A stretch of DNA of 64,000 bases. It comes from Flavobacterium hydrocarbonoxydans (GTDB lineage Bacteria; Bacteroidota; Bacteroidia; Flavobacteriales; Flavobacteriaceae). The notes under the pieces were generated by a model. That model ran no database searches. It was not told the DNA's origin and worked only from the letters and a program-made list of their open reading frames with translations. Below are positions 1 through 9,020 of the stretch, piece by piece (within the stretch, counting starts at the first letter, position 1; the number at the start of each line of letters is the position of its first letter). The position numbers and the translations under genes are program-made. The stretch spans positions 310,001 to 374,000 of the forward strand of contig NZ_WSTB01000001.1 in assembly GCF_009789235.1 (NCBI RefSeq). The letters run 5' to 3'.

Positions 1-412
1 CATAAAAATAGTTTATGGTTTTGCTTTGTTTTCATTGGCTTTAAAAGTCGTTATTCAACTGGTGGTTTTGTTTCCGGAATTGGCACAGGTATCCCATCAG
101 ATTCGTAATTTTGTCATTGGATACATTCACTTGACTATGTTGGGAATTATTACAGGTTTCCTGTTTGGATTTGCATTACAAAATGATTTTTTAAATTCGA
201 GAAACCGTATTCAAACATGGGGAATCGCAATTTTTTTATTCGGATTTTTTACAACTGAAATTCTTTTGTTTCTTCAGGGCATTTGGTTTTTCTTGGGTAA
301 AGGTAGTTTACCGAATTATTATCAAAATCTATTCTTATCCAGTATTTTTATGCCAGCAGGCCTTATAATGCTATCTGTTAAAATTGTGAAACTAAAACCT
401 AAAACTATATGA
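1..412 (+). CDS. Membrane protein, 5' end cut by window edge
   Basis: The frame is open from the first bases of the window, so the true start lies to the left; the first possible start inside is a TTG at 26. The visible part has about four hydrophobic segments and no motif I can assign. Its last codons overlap the ATG of the next gene (ATGA-type overlap at 409-412), so the two are translationally coupled. The partner is a CopD-like membrane protein and the wider context is copper-dependent denitrification, so a membrane role in copper or respiration is possible, but that is inference only. Confidence 0.6.
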   Translation, partial: IKIVYGFALFSLALKVVIQLVVLFPELAQVSHQIRNFVIGYIHLTMLGIITGFLFGFALQNDFLNSRNRIQTWGIAIFLFGFFTTEILLFLQGIWFFLGKGSLPNYYQNLFLSSIFMPAGLIMLSVKIVKLKPKTI

Positions 413-858
413 GCCACCATTTATTGTTAATCATCCATCTTTTGAGTGCCACCATTTGGGTTGGTGGTCATTTGTTGCTTGTCTTTGGTTTTTTGCCACA
501 AGCATTAAAAGAAAAAAATCAGAATATAATTCTCGATTATGAAAGAAAGTATGAACCTGTTGGCATGACTGCTCTCGTTTTGCTGGTCATTACCGGAATT
601 TTAATGGCCTATAAATATGGTGTTAACATCGAATATTGGTTTCAGTTCGAGACACCTATAGAAAAAGTTGTTTCAACAAAATTAGCTCTTTTATTATTGA
701 CGGTTCTTTTTGCTTTGAGTGCTCAATTTAGAGTGCTGCCAAAACTTGAAAAAAATGCTGAGAAGTTACCTGAAATGACCTTTCATATTCTATTGGTTAC
801 CATAATTGGGGTTTTGATGGTTGTTTTTGGATCTTTTGTGCGTTATGGCGGGCTTTGA
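409..858 (+). CDS. CopD-superfamily membrane protein
   Basis: 149 aa with four predicted membrane helices. The N-terminal helix begins with His residues (HHLLLIIHLL) and carries a WVGGH motif typical of CopD/cytochrome-b-like small membrane proteins, in which His residues sit in the bilayer. The family is linked to copper import or heme binding. It overlaps the preceding membrane gene by 4 bp and is followed 33 bp later by an Rrf2 regulator. Copper handling fits the neighbouring nos/azurin genes. The family assignment is fairly good; the substrate is inferred. Confidence 0.6.
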   Translation: MSHHLLLIIHLLSATIWVGGHLLLVFGFLPQALKEKNQNIILDYERKYEPVGMTALVLLVITGILMAYKYGVNIEYWFQFETPIEKVVSTKLALLLLTVLFALSAQFRVLPKLEKNAEKLPEMTFHILLVTIIGVLMVVFGSFVRYGGL

Positions 859-891
859 TTTATATGATTTATACATTACAAAAAAAAGATT

Positions 892-1326
892 ATGTTCTCT
901 AAAACATGTGAATATGGCATTCGTGCAGCTATTTTTATTGCTTTTCAATCCTATCAGGACAATCGCATCGGCTTGAAAGAAATTGCCAAAAAAATCGATT
1001 CTCCGGAGGCTTTTACAGCCAAAATTCTTCAAATCCTATCGCGAGACAATATTATTAAATCTATAAAAGGAGTGGGCGGAGGTTTTGAAATTTCCAAAGA
1101 GAATATGAAAGAAATTACATTAGCGCAAATAGTTAATTCTTTGGATGGCGATCGCATTTTGACCGGTTGTGCATTAGGATTAAGTAATTGTACTGAAGAC
1201 CATCCTTGTCCGATGCACGATAAATTTATATCTATTCGCAATGATTTGGTTTTCACGCTTGAAAATACAAATCTGGAAGAATTGGCTTTGGGTATTAAAT
1301 CGGGAGACACCTTCCTTAGGTATTAA
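892..1326 (+). CDS. Rrf2-family regulator, NsrR-like
   Basis: 144 aa, the normal Rrf2 length. The N-terminal winged helix (residues 1-65) ends in KGVGGGFE, the conserved wing. Three cysteines at 93, 100 and 106 plus His109 form the cluster-binding loop seen in IscR and NsrR. Rrf2 proteins of this type sense NO or iron-sulfur status through a [2Fe-2S] or [4Fe-4S] cluster. Position beside nadA (an Fe-S enzyme) and an NO/N2O reduction island suggests an NsrR-like NO sensor. NsrR versus IscR cannot be decided from sequence alone. Confidence 0.8.
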   Translation: MFSKTCEYGIRAAIFIAFQSYQDNRIGLKEIAKKIDSPEAFTAKILQILSRDNIIKSIKGVGGGFEISKENMKEITLAQIVNSLDGDRILTGCALGLSNCTEDHPCPMHDKFISIRNDLVFTLENTNLEELALGIKSGDTFLRY

Positions 1327-1483
1327 TTTTAGTGTCATAATGAAAGCTTTGTTTGATTGAATTTCCGAAAAACGAGCAAAACTTAATTTTCAAAAAACTT
1401 ACCGATTTTAAAAACCCAACATATGTATCAGCATCAACTCTTTTGTTTTAAAATAAAAGAGAATAATTAAAAATAATTTAATA

Positions 1484-2413
1484 ATGAAAAACCTTAAAGA
1501 GCGAATACTGAAATTAAAAAAAGAGAAGAATGCAGTTATTCTGGCACATTACTATCAGGAATCCGATATTCAGGATGTTTCAGATTATGTGGGTGACAGC
1601 CTGGGATTGTCACAAGAAGCAATGCAGGTGCATGCTGATATAATTGTTTTTGCAGGAGTACATTTTATGGCTGAGACTGCAAAAATTTTAAATCCAGGTA
1701 AAAAAGTTATTCTTCCCGATTTGCATGCTGGCTGCTCGTTGGCTGACTCTTGTCCCGCTAATTTATTTCAACAATTTACCCAAGCCCATCCAGACCACAT
1801 TGTTATTACATATGTGAATTGTTCTGCAGAGGTTAAAGCTTTAACTGACATTGTGGTAACTTCTTCTAATGCCGTTAAAATCGTCAATTCTATACCAAAA
1901 GACAAACCCATTATTTTTGCTCCCGATAAAAATTTGGGAAAATATGTAATGGAACAAACAGGCAGGGAAATGTTGCTTTGGGACGGTGCATGTGTGGTTC
2001 ATGAAGCATTTTCATTTGATAAATTAATTGAATTGTACAAACAAAATCCAGATGCGCAAATTATTGCCCATCCTGAATCTGAAACACATATTTTAAAAAC
2101 AGCCAGCTATATTGGTTCGACTGCAGGAATGATTGAATATGTTAAAACCAATCCGGGTACCAAATTTATTGTGGCTACAGAAGTGGGAATTCTTCATAAA
2201 ATGAAACTGGAAGTTCCTTATAAAATATTGATACCGGCACCTTCAAACGAAGACAACACTTGTGCCTGCAGCCAATGTGGCTACATGAAAGTAAATACGT
2301 TACAAAAATTATACGACTGCTTGCTTAATGAAACGCCTGAAATTAAAGTTCCTGCTGATATAATGAAAAAAGCGTTTGTTCCTATTGAAAGAATGCTGGA
2401 ATTATCCAAATGA
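1484..2413 (+). CDS. nadA: Quinolinate synthase
   Basis: 309 aa, full length. It makes quinolinate from iminoaspartate and dihydroxyacetone phosphate, the second step of de novo NAD synthesis, using a [4Fe-4S] cluster. The three expected cluster cysteines are present: Cys84 ([10 protein letters not shown]), Cys170 (WDGAC) and one of Cys260/262/265 (TCACSQCGY). The partner nadB lies 17 kb away at 19495, and a short nadA relic sits directly upstream of that nadB, so nadA and nadB were probably once adjacent. It ends 7 bp from a convergent Crp-family gene. Confidence 0.95.
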   Translation: MKNLKERILKLKKEKNAVILAHYYQESDIQDVSDYVGDSLGLSQEAMQVHADIIVFAGVHFMAETAKILNPGKKVILPDLHAGCSLADSCPANLFQQFTQAHPDHIVITYVNCSAEVKALTDIVVTSSNAVKIVNSIPKDKPIIFAPDKNLGKYVMEQTGREMLLWDGACVVHEAFSFDKLIELYKQNPDAQIIAHPESETHILKTASYIGSTAGMIEYVKTNPGTKFIVATEVGILHKMKLEVPYKILIPAPSNEDNTCACSQCGYMKVNTLQKLYDCLLNETPEIKVPADIMKKAFVPIERMLELSK

Positions 2414-2420
2414 TGTTATG

Positions 2421-3101
2421 TTAGCTGGCTTCTTTTTTTAATCCCTTAATATCCTTTAAAAAAATCAGCTTTCCTTTTAATTCGATCAGCCCTGATTTTT
2501 TAAACTCAGAAAGCATTCGGATGCAACTCTCGGTGGCTGTACCGATCATTCCGGCTAATTCCTCTCTTGATAATTGCACTTTTAAGGATTGATCAGCATT
2601 TACACCAAAAGTGTCACTAAGATATAATAACTTTTCAGCCAATCTTTCCTTAACAGTTTTCTGTACCATATCCACAGTATGCTCATCCGCATGTTTCAAA
2701 TCATCACAAACAGACTGCATTAAGTTCATTGAAAACTGATTGTTATTATTAAAAAATTGAATGATTTCAGATTTTGGAATAAAACAGACTTCCATATCAG
2801 CAATTGCTGTAGCCGACAAGTTTGCAGGTTCATTGCTGATCATTGAACGTTGCCCTAAAAGTTCACCTGACTTTACAAGTTTAACAATCTGGTCCCTTCC
2901 ATTGGCACTTAATTTAGAAAGTTTTCCAATACCATCTTTGATACAGAAAACCCCATTAATTACTTCTCCTTCCTCTATTATAGCCTCCCCTTTTTTAATT
3001 ACCTGAGTGCTTTTACTATTTGCCAATTGTATGATTTGCTCTTTGTTTAGTGCTTTCAATGCACTAAGCTGTCTTACAATACATTGATCGCATTTATTCA
3101 T
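2421..3101 (-). CDS. Crp/Fnr-family regulator with N-terminal CxxC
   Basis: An open frame extends to a TTG at 3119, but the ATG at 3101 gives an N-terminus MNKCDQC and is preferred. The protein has a cyclic-nucleotide-type beta-barrel (about residues 20-120), a long dimer helix and a C-terminal HTH (SREELAGMIGTATESCIRMLSEF), the Crp fold. The N-terminal Cys pair recalls oxygen-sensing Fnr proteins, though the full four-Cys pattern is not clear. It lies between nadA and hemN and is a good candidate for the factor that reads the ATGAT-N4-ATCAT palindromes in this region. Confidence 0.8.
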   Translation of the reverse strand: MNKCDQCIVRQLSALKALNKEQIIQLANSKSTQVIKKGEAIIEEGEVINGVFCIKDGIGKLSKLSANGRDQIVKLVKSGELLGQRSMISNEPANLSATAIADMEVCFIPKSEIIQFFNNNNQFSMNLMQSVCDDLKHADEHTVDMVQKTVKERLAEKLLYLSDTFGVNADQSLKVQLSREELAGMIGTATESCIRMLSEFKKSGLIELKGKLIFLKDIKGLKKEAS

Positions 3102-3352
3102 AGTAATTTTTTGCTGCAAAAGTAGAATAATTAGAGTTACTACACTACATTACTTGAAAAATTTGAATAATTTTCTTTTCCAGCGAAATTATTATTTAAG
3201 ATTGATACAGTGGCTACTGGCATATCGATGTGATCTTAAATCCAGAAAGTAGGTAAACGAATCGACCCTGCCAGGATATCATGTTTGATAATTAGCGTAA
3301 CTAGAAAATTTCAGAATATGAGTCAATTTGTGCAAGGAATTCAATTAATCGT

Positions 3353-4717
3353 TTAGACTGTCATTGAAAAAAGATTAGTTTCGGGAGATTTTCTTTTCAA
3401 ATGCAAATCGAAAGCCATACAAATATTACGGACGAAAGGTCTGCCTGCATCTGTGATCTTGATTCTATTTTCTTCGATAATTACCAGATTATCATTTTCC
3501 AATTCCTTTAAATCGGATAAAACACTTTGTAATTCGTCAAAATAAAAAGCCTTATCATTCCACGAAGTTTCAAATTGACAAGTTAAATTGAGAATATGCT
3601 TGCGAATAATTAAATCCTCCTTGTCAAGTATATGCCCTTTGACAACAGGTAGTTGGTCGGATTCCAATAGTTGATAATATTCTTCCAATCTCTTTGTATT
3701 TTGCGCAAAACTGTACCAGCTGTCACTGATAGCTGAAACTCCCAATCCAATCATTAACTGGGTTTTTGAAGAGCTATATCCCATAAAATTTCGATGCAAT
3801 TCCCCATTATGACCAGCCTTATACAAACTATCAGAAGCTAAAGCAAAGTGATCCATCCCAATTTCATGATAGCCGTTTTGAGAAAGAAGGTTTTTTCCTG
3901 TTTCATATAATGTTCGTTTTTCGATGTCTTTTGGAAGGTCGGCTTCATTGAATCCACGTTGTCCATTTCCTTTGATCCAGGGCGTATGCGCATAGCTGTA
4001 AAAAGCCAATCGATCTGGTTTTAAAGAATTTGTCTTTTCGATGGTGTCCACAATGTTTTCAATTGTTTGAAAAGGCAATCCAAAAATAATATCGTGTCCA
4101 ATTGAGGTATAACCAATTTCTTTTGCCCAAAAGGTGACTTTTGCCACATTGTGAAATGGCTGAATTCTGTGAATGGCTTTCTGGACTTTTGCCGCGTAGT
4201 CCTGAACGCCAAAACTTACTCTGCGAAATCCTAAATTATATAATTTTTTAAGCTGCTCATAAGTCGTATTGTTGGGATGGCCTTCAAAACTGAACTCATG
4301 ACTTTCAGCTTTATCGGCTAGACTAAAAATACCGTTTATAAGTTTTTCTAAATTATCTGATGAGAAAAAAGTAGGAGTTCCGCCTCCCAGATGAATTTCT
4401 TTTATGATTGGTCTTTCAGAAGCCAGTCCACAGTAAATACTCCATTCTTTTAAAACAGCGATGATGTATTTTTCTTCTACTGAATGATTTTTAGTAATTC
4501 GTTTGTTGCATCCGCAAAAAGTGCACAAACTTTCACAAAAAGGCAAATGAATATATAGGCTGATCCCATTTTGTGAATTGCTCTCCAAAAATGATTTTTG
4601 AAAAGAAATCTTCCATTCCTCTATTGAAAAAAGTATTTCATTCCAGTACGGAACAGTTGGATAACTGGTATATCTGGGACCTGGAACATTATATTTTTGA
4701 ATTAAAGACTTTGACAT
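3353..4717 (-). CDS. hemN: Oxygen-independent coproporphyrinogen III oxidase
   Basis: 454 aa, close to E. coli HemN (457 aa). Radical SAM enzyme that decarboxylates coproporphyrinogen III to protoporphyrinogen IX without O2. The N-terminus has the HemN signature PGPRYTSYPT, followed by the cluster motif Cys61-x3-Cys65-x2-Cys68 with Cys70, which separates true HemN from HemW. The GGGTPTF motif follows. It supplies heme for anaerobic respiration in this island. A perfect Fnr-type palindrome lies 120 bp upstream. Confidence 0.93.
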   Translation of the reverse strand: MSKSLIQKYNVPGPRYTSYPTVPYWNEILFSIEEWKISFQKSFLESNSQNGISLYIHLPFCESLCTFCGCNKRITKNHSVEEKYIIAVLKEWSIYCGLASERPIIKEIHLGGGTPTFFSSDNLEKLINGIFSLADKAESHEFSFEGHPNNTTYEQLKKLYNLGFRRVSFGVQDYAAKVQKAIHRIQPFHNVAKVTFWAKEIGYTSIGHDIIFGLPFQTIENIVDTIEKTNSLKPDRLAFYSYAHTPWIKGNGQRGFNEADLPKDIEKRTLYETGKNLLSQNGYHEIGMDHFALASDSLYKAGHNGELHRNFMGYSSSKTQLMIGLGVSAISDSWYSFAQNTKRLEEYYQLLESDQLPVVKGHILDKEDLIIRKHILNLTCQFETSWNDKAFYFDELQSVLSDLKELENDNLVIIEENRIKITDAGRPFVRNICMAFDLHLKRKSPETNLFSMTV

Positions 4718-5099
4718 AATTTTAATTTTAGAAATTAGGAAGAAAATGAAATAGAACTTTTTTTAATTGAAATGAATCTTTTTAGCTATTACCATTCTAA
4801 TGCATTACAAATATCCGAAGTATACTGCTTTTGTAATATGATAAATATCATAACACTGCAGATTACACAATGACTTCCAAAAGATTAGCTACCAGTTTAA
4901 ATTAAAAATATCTTTTTATAAATCTTTAATTTAACACCTATTCTAGCTACAACAAAACTTTCAAAACCTAATATTTATCATGTTTTTTTTATACCTGATT
5001 TCTTTTCTTTGCTTAAAACAAATAACACCGCATTTATGAAAATCAATAATAACCGCAGCCACTTTCTTCAAGCGATGAAATATTTAGCATCATTTATAA
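4718..5099. promoter_or_regulatory. Divergent hemN / Crp-family intergenic region
   Basis: This AT-rich 382-bp gap separates divergent hemN and the second Crp/Fnr gene. It contains one clear element, the Fnr-type palindrome at 4838-4851. I see no other gene or structured RNA in it. Confidence 0.5.
4838..4851. promoter_or_regulatory. Fnr-type box upstream of hemN
   Basis: ATGAT-AAAT-ATCAT, a perfect dyad matching the TGAT-N4-ATCA core of Fnr/Dnr operators. On the minus strand a TATTTG element lies about 30 bp downstream, placing the box roughly 42 bp ahead of the likely start point of hemN, the position of a class II activator site. Confidence 0.7.
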
Positions 5100-5717
5100 A
5101 TGCATATAACTTTAGAAAAAATGCATATTGATACAGATTTGCTATTCACTTGGGGGGCTGTTGCAAAAAAAACACCCAAAAACTGTATCATATTTTATGA
5201 AAACGATCCTCCCCTATACTTCTATCAGATTCTTGAGGGGACTGTAAAAATGACCTATACCAATGAAGACGGAAAAGACCTGACAGTAGGAATTTTTGAA
5301 AATGGAAGCAGTTTTGGCGAACCGCCCCTCTTTATTGATCAGCCTTATCCAGCCTCAGCAGTAGCACAGACCGATTGTGTGCTCTTAAAACTTTCAAAAG
5401 CCAACTTCTTTTTGCTTCTTGAAGAAAATCCAAAAATCCAATCGAAAATATTAAAAGTCTTTGCCTGGAGAATTTACAATAAAATAGTATTTTCAAAAAA
5501 TATAATTAATCATAAACCTGAGTATCGGGTACAGTATTTTCTCGATAATTTAAAAAAACAGCAGAATATTCCCCCAAATCAAAGACTGAAAATTCAGTAT
5601 ACCCGTCAGGAAATTGCAGATTTTACTGGTTTGCGCGTTGAGACGGTCATTCGGACAATTTCTATTATGAACAAGAAAAAAAAAATAGAAATTATAGATC
5701 ATAAAATATTTTATTGA
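5100..5717 (+). CDS. Crp/Fnr-family regulator (Dnr-like)
   Basis: 205 aa: beta-barrel sensor domain (residues 20-120), connecting helix, and C-terminal HTH with TRQEIADFTGLRVETVIRTI, a typical Crp/Fnr recognition helix. It lacks the N-terminal Cys cluster of Fnr, like the NO-responsive Dnr/NnrR branch. Its location between hemN and the nos operon supports a role in controlling NO and N2O reduction. The ligand (NO-heme or other) is inferred from context. Confidence 0.8.
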   Translation: MHITLEKMHIDTDLLFTWGAVAKKTPKNCIIFYENDPPLYFYQILEGTVKMTYTNEDGKDLTVGIFENGSSFGEPPLFIDQPYPASAVAQTDCVLLKLSKANFFLLLEENPKIQSKILKVFAWRIYNKIVFSKNIINHKPEYRVQYFLDNLKKQQNIPPNQRLKIQYTRQEIADFTGLRVETVIRTISIMNKKKKIEIIDHKIFY

Positions 5718-5737
5718 AATTTCTTAAATACTTTAAT

Positions 5738-5755
5738 ATATGATTCAGATCATAT
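5738..5755. promoter_or_regulatory. Perfect Fnr-type palindrome ahead of a small RNA
   Basis: ATATGAT-TCAG-ATCATAT is a perfect 18-bp dyad with the TGAT-N4-ATCA core. It lies between convergent genes, so it serves neither of them. A TTTCTTTG -7 element follows at 5776-5783, placing the box centre about 42 bp before the predicted start at about 5789. Confidence 0.7.
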
Positions 5756-5788
5756 ATCTTTTTTAAATATTTTTCTTTCTTTGTGGAG

Positions 5789-5866
5789 GTTAAATGAAAA
5801 TTATTAATTCAGCTCTAATAGCATTTAATTTAAAAACGGCCGCTCTTCGAGCGCCCGTTTTTTACT
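5789..5866 (+). ncRNA. Putative Fnr-controlled small RNA
   Basis: Predicted transcript of about 75 nt that starts after the -7 element at 5776-5783 and ends at a strong hairpin plus T-run (5834-5864). It lies in the gap between convergent genes. A possible ATG at 5794 follows a purine-rich GGAGG, but the frame has no stop before the terminator, so a noncoding RNA is more likely than a leader peptide. No family recognised. Confidence 0.5.
5834..5864 (+). terminator. Rho-independent terminator
   Basis: Ten-bp GC-rich stem (ACGGCCGCTC pairing with GAGCGCCCGT, one C-C mismatch), a three-base loop and a run of six T. Confidence 0.85.
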
Positions 5867-5874
5867 TTATCACT

Positions 5875-6258
5875 TTATTTTACTACTTTATTCATCATCA
5901 TTTTCGAAATACTCTGAGCCCTAATCTTTACTTCTGATGCTTTTGGTCCTTCAAATAAATCATCAACAGTTTTTTTCCACAACTTATTCCAATGTTTAAA
6001 ATGAGTTTCAGTTAAGGGGCTTTTCTGATTTAAAATCCGATGCTTCATCATCGGGTTTCCTTCAAAATTTCCGGAATGAAAAAGGATATTATCCCAAAAA
6101 TCATACATAATTGGAAGATGTTTTTCCCAATTAACATTCGCCACTTTGGTAAATAAATATCCGATAGTAGGATCTGTCTGAACCTTACCATAAAAAGCAT
6201 CAACCAATATTTTGATATCCTGTCTGCTTTTAATATCTGTTTTTATCTTCTCCTTCAT
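5875..6258 (-). CDS. Group III truncated hemoglobin
   Basis: 127 aa, the size of truncated globins. The pattern WEKHLPIMYDFWDNIL followed by MKHRIL fits group III (TrHbP); His73 is the likely proximal heme ligand. It is last in the nos operon, 23 bp after nosY. Globins of this class bind O2 or NO; here NO detoxification or NO binding next to denitrification enzymes is likely by context. Confidence 0.85.
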   Translation of the reverse strand: MKEKIKTDIKSRQDIKILVDAFYGKVQTDPTIGYLFTKVANVNWEKHLPIMYDFWDNILFHSGNFEGNPMMKHRILNQKSPLTETHFKHWNKLWKKTVDDLFEGPKASEVKIRAQSISKMMMNKVVK

Positions 6259-6281
6259 AATCTGGTATTAAATAGTAATCG

Positions 6282-7049
6282 TTAAAGATCTTTTTTATTG
6301 AATTTTCTGACTGAAATAAAAAAAGGTATCGCAATCCATAAAATCAATAGAAAAAAAGAGATAATCAATCCAATAGTTGTCCCAAAAAAATCTTTAAAAA
6401 TTGCGCCTGTGTAACCCATCATAGCTGACTGATCAAGATGTAAAAGAATCTGAATACGTGCAAGATCTATTGGGCTCAGGGCTGTTACCCCCACCATTGC
6501 CTCTTCAATAGGATACTCGGCAAACTGAAACAACAGAAATAAAACCAAAGCGTCAAATAGTATTGCAAAATACATCCAAAACATAATCGCTACACCAATT
6601 CCTTTTGCTTTATCACGAGTCAAAATACAGCTCAAAAAAGCTAAAGACACAAAAACAGCCGAGATTAAACATCCTGACAAAAGCATCATAACACCTGAAG
6701 CATCAGGCGCATTAATTACAAGGGGAATTCCCGCACCCAGCAAAAAAGCCAAAACCATTGCAATGGAAAGCCCGGCAAATAAACTGATCCATATTTTTTT
6801 TCGCCTTATTGGCTGGCTGAGCAACAGTTCAATAAATTCAGAACTGTTATAAAGATATATTGTCGAAAAAAGTATCGAAACTAATGGAACTGTAAATAAA
6901 ATTACATTCAGAATTGTCAGCAGCCCTTTAGCAGAATTATCTTCCAGACCAAAAGATCCCCAGGAGAGCAAGGCCAAAACAAAAGTGTAACTCAGAACGA
7001 TCTTATTTTTAAGAATATCCAACAATACAATTTTAATGATCCTGTTCAT
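6282..7049 (-). CDS. nosY: NosY, ABC permease for NosZ maturation
   Basis: 255 aa with about six hydrophobic segments and no signal peptide, matching the NosY permease. Together with NosF it forms the ABC complex that works with NosD to deliver sulfur/copper for the CuZ site of NosZ. Its start overlaps the end of nosF by 17 bp, so translation is coupled. Family and context agree. Confidence 0.9.
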   Translation of the reverse strand: MNRIIKIVLLDILKNKIVLSYTFVLALLSWGSFGLEDNSAKGLLTILNVILFTVPLVSILFSTIYLYNSSEFIELLLSQPIRRKKIWISLFAGLSIAMVLAFLLGAGIPLVINAPDASGVMMLLSGCLISAVFVSLAFLSCILTRDKAKGIGVAIMFWMYFAILFDALVLFLLFQFAEYPIEEAMVGVTALSPIDLARIQILLHLDQSAMMGYTGAIFKDFFGTTIGLIISFFLLILWIAIPFFISVRKFNKKDL

Positions 7050-7755
7050 GACTCTTTTGCTTTAAAATTTTAGATATGGCTTTTGAAATTTTGATTTCAC
7101 CCGTTGATTCAAGCAGTTCGTTTATATTTCTATGAAAATGCACTTTACCATCCTGCATAAAAATAATCTGGGTAATCATATCGTCAAGTTCGCTTAACAA
7201 ATGAGAGGTAATCAAAATTAATTTTCCTTTTTCCTTTTCTTTAATAATTTTCTCCTTCAGGATTTCTGATGCCAGGGGATCCAATCCTGCAGTTGGCTCA
7301 TCAAGTATAAGGACGTCAGGGTTAAAAAGAAAGGCTAATGTTGCACTTACTTTTTGGGTTGTTCCGCCGGAAAGCGTGCGCATTTGTTTATCATCCATCT
7401 TATCAAGTTTAAAAGCTTTAACTAAATCTTCATCCAGAATGTCTTTCGAATTCCTGATTTGCTTGATCATGGCAATAATTTGTCCAATAGTCATATGATC
7501 TGGATAGCGGCCTATCTGAGGCATATAGCCAATATTATTTCTATATTCAAACTTTCTAAGAATAGATTCTTTATTGAATAAAATATCACCGCTGTCCGGT
7601 AAAACCATTCCCAGGATGGATTTTATCAAGGTCGTTTTTCCGCAACCATTTGGACCAATAAGTGCAATGCACTCACCTGCGTTAAATTTCAGGTTTACAT
7701 TTTGCAATACCTGAAGCTTGCCAAATTTTTTGTTTATATTTTGTAAAGTAATCAT
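7033..7755 (-). CDS. nosF: NosF, ABC ATPase
   Basis: 240 aa ABC ATPase: Walker A GPNGCGKTT (34-42), signature LSGGTTQ (128-134) and Walker B VLILDEP (148-154), followed by a switch His in ITSHLLSELDD. It powers the NosFY complex in the biogenesis of N2O reductase. It overlaps nosD by 4 bp (ATGA) and nosY by 17 bp, a tightly coupled unit. Confidence 0.93.
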   Translation of the reverse strand: MITLQNINKKFGKLQVLQNVNLKFNAGECIALIGPNGCGKTTLIKSILGMVLPDSGDILFNKESILRKFEYRNNIGYMPQIGRYPDHMTIGQIIAMIKQIRNSKDILDEDLVKAFKLDKMDDKQMRTLSGGTTQKVSATLAFLFNPDVLILDEPTAGLDPLASEILKEKIIKEKEKGKLILITSHLLSELDDMITQIIFMQDGKVHFHRNINELLESTGEIKISKAISKILKQKSHEQDH

Positions 7756-8984
7756 AACACAAGAGATTTCATTTCGGGGGTTTGGTCAACAAAATTATCC
7801 GGGGTAATACTTGGCAGAATCTTTTCTGACTTATCAAGAAGCGTAATCATAAAGCTCCTGAATAATAACATTGCAGAGGGATTGTTTTCTGTAAGCACTG
7901 CAAAAAGGCTCAAAGGGTGAAAAGGTACATCTCCAATTCCGTCCTTATTAAGGTCATAACCTTCATATTTATCCCAATAATTATTATTGAAATGGTTAAG
8001 AACTAAACTACCATTGGTGCTTATATCAAATGTATTGGCGATAAAATTATTAAAGGAAATTTCGTTTTCCATACAGCTTGCCTGAATTTTCATACCCCAC
8101 CCGTTATCTCTAAAAATATTTTTTGAGAGGGCTACCCGGCTGGTTCCTTCCATATAAATTCCCGAAGTATTTCTGATGAATTTGTTTCCTATGATGTAAC
8201 TGTCAGAAATTTCTTTTAGCAATAAACCATACGCGGCATCTCCCCAGTTTTCTGCAAAATAATTATGGAACATTTTTACATTTTTGGTAAACATGACTGC
8301 CACTCCTGCCCCATTATTTTTAAACACATTGGAGATGTACGAATCATCATTAGAAAACATAAAATGAAGTCCGTATCGAATATTACTCTTTGAGATGTTC
8401 CTCCAAATAATAGAATTAGACACAAATTCAAAGTAAATCCCGTCCCGATGTCCTGAGACTTGGTTTCCGACAATTTGCAGGTTTTCACTTTTCCAGCAAT
8501 GAATGCCATTCCCAATACGCTGCTCTTGTTTTTGATGGGCTTTTATTGTGTTATTTTTTATAATACAGCCAATTCCTTTTTGAACATAAATACCAAAAAA
8601 ATTATTCTCCAGAATATTTTCTTTTATGGTAACCCCTGTTTTGTTATATATTTTAATACCGCAGGGATCATTCAGGGAGGCATACCCTGAATTTATGACT
8701 TTAAAACCTGCAATGGTTACACTATCAGCTTTGATAGAAACCACTTCATATTTTTTTTGGCCATCGAGGATAGGAAAGCCAATTCCCTGCAGTATTATTT
8801 TTTTATCTATCACTATGTTTCCTTCTCTATAAACACCTTTGTAAACCAACACCGTATCGCCGGGATTGGCCAGTTGTATAGCTTTTTTTATGGTTTTTAT
8901 GGCTCTATTTTTTCCTACTTCAATCTTTTGAGAATGAAGACAGGTAAAAAAAAATGAGAAGCAAAGACAGAGAAGTATTTTCAT
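7752..8984 (-). CDS. nosD: NosD, periplasmic CuZ assembly protein
   Basis: 410 aa with an N-terminal Sec signal peptide (LCLCFSFFFTCLHS) and then a right-handed parallel beta-helix made of CASH-type repeats, seen as recurring N-x-x-x-x-N-x-F/I rungs (for example ENNFFGIYVQ and NDDSYISNVF). NosD works with NosFY on the periplasmic side to build the Cu4S2 centre of NosZ. It is 36 bp downstream of the nosL fusion and overlaps nosF. Confidence 0.92.
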   Translation of the reverse strand: MKILLCLCFSFFFTCLHSQKIEVGKNRAIKTIKKAIQLANPGDTVLVYKGVYREGNIVIDKKIILQGIGFPILDGQKKYEVVSIKADSVTIAGFKVINSGYASLNDPCGIKIYNKTGVTIKENILENNFFGIYVQKGIGCIIKNNTIKAHQKQEQRIGNGIHCWKSENLQIVGNQVSGHRDGIYFEFVSNSIIWRNISKSNIRYGLHFMFSNDDSYISNVFKNNGAGVAVMFTKNVKMFHNYFAENWGDAAYGLLLKEISDSYIIGNKFIRNTSGIYMEGTSRVALSKNIFRDNGWGMKIQASCMENEISFNNFIANTFDISTNGSLVLNHFNNNYWDKYEGYDLNKDGIGDVPFHPLSLFAVLTENNPSAMLLFRSFMITLLDKSEKILPSITPDNFVDQTPEMKSLVL

Positions 8985-9020
8985 GTTTAATTGATTGTAA
9001 TTAGCATTTTCGTCCCAAAA

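Noticed and set aside
6249..6263. Nine-base match of guide B (TTCATAATC) near the truncated hemoglobin start
   Set aside because: Nine bases in AT-rich DNA around an ATG are expected by chance; the match also recurs at 47864.
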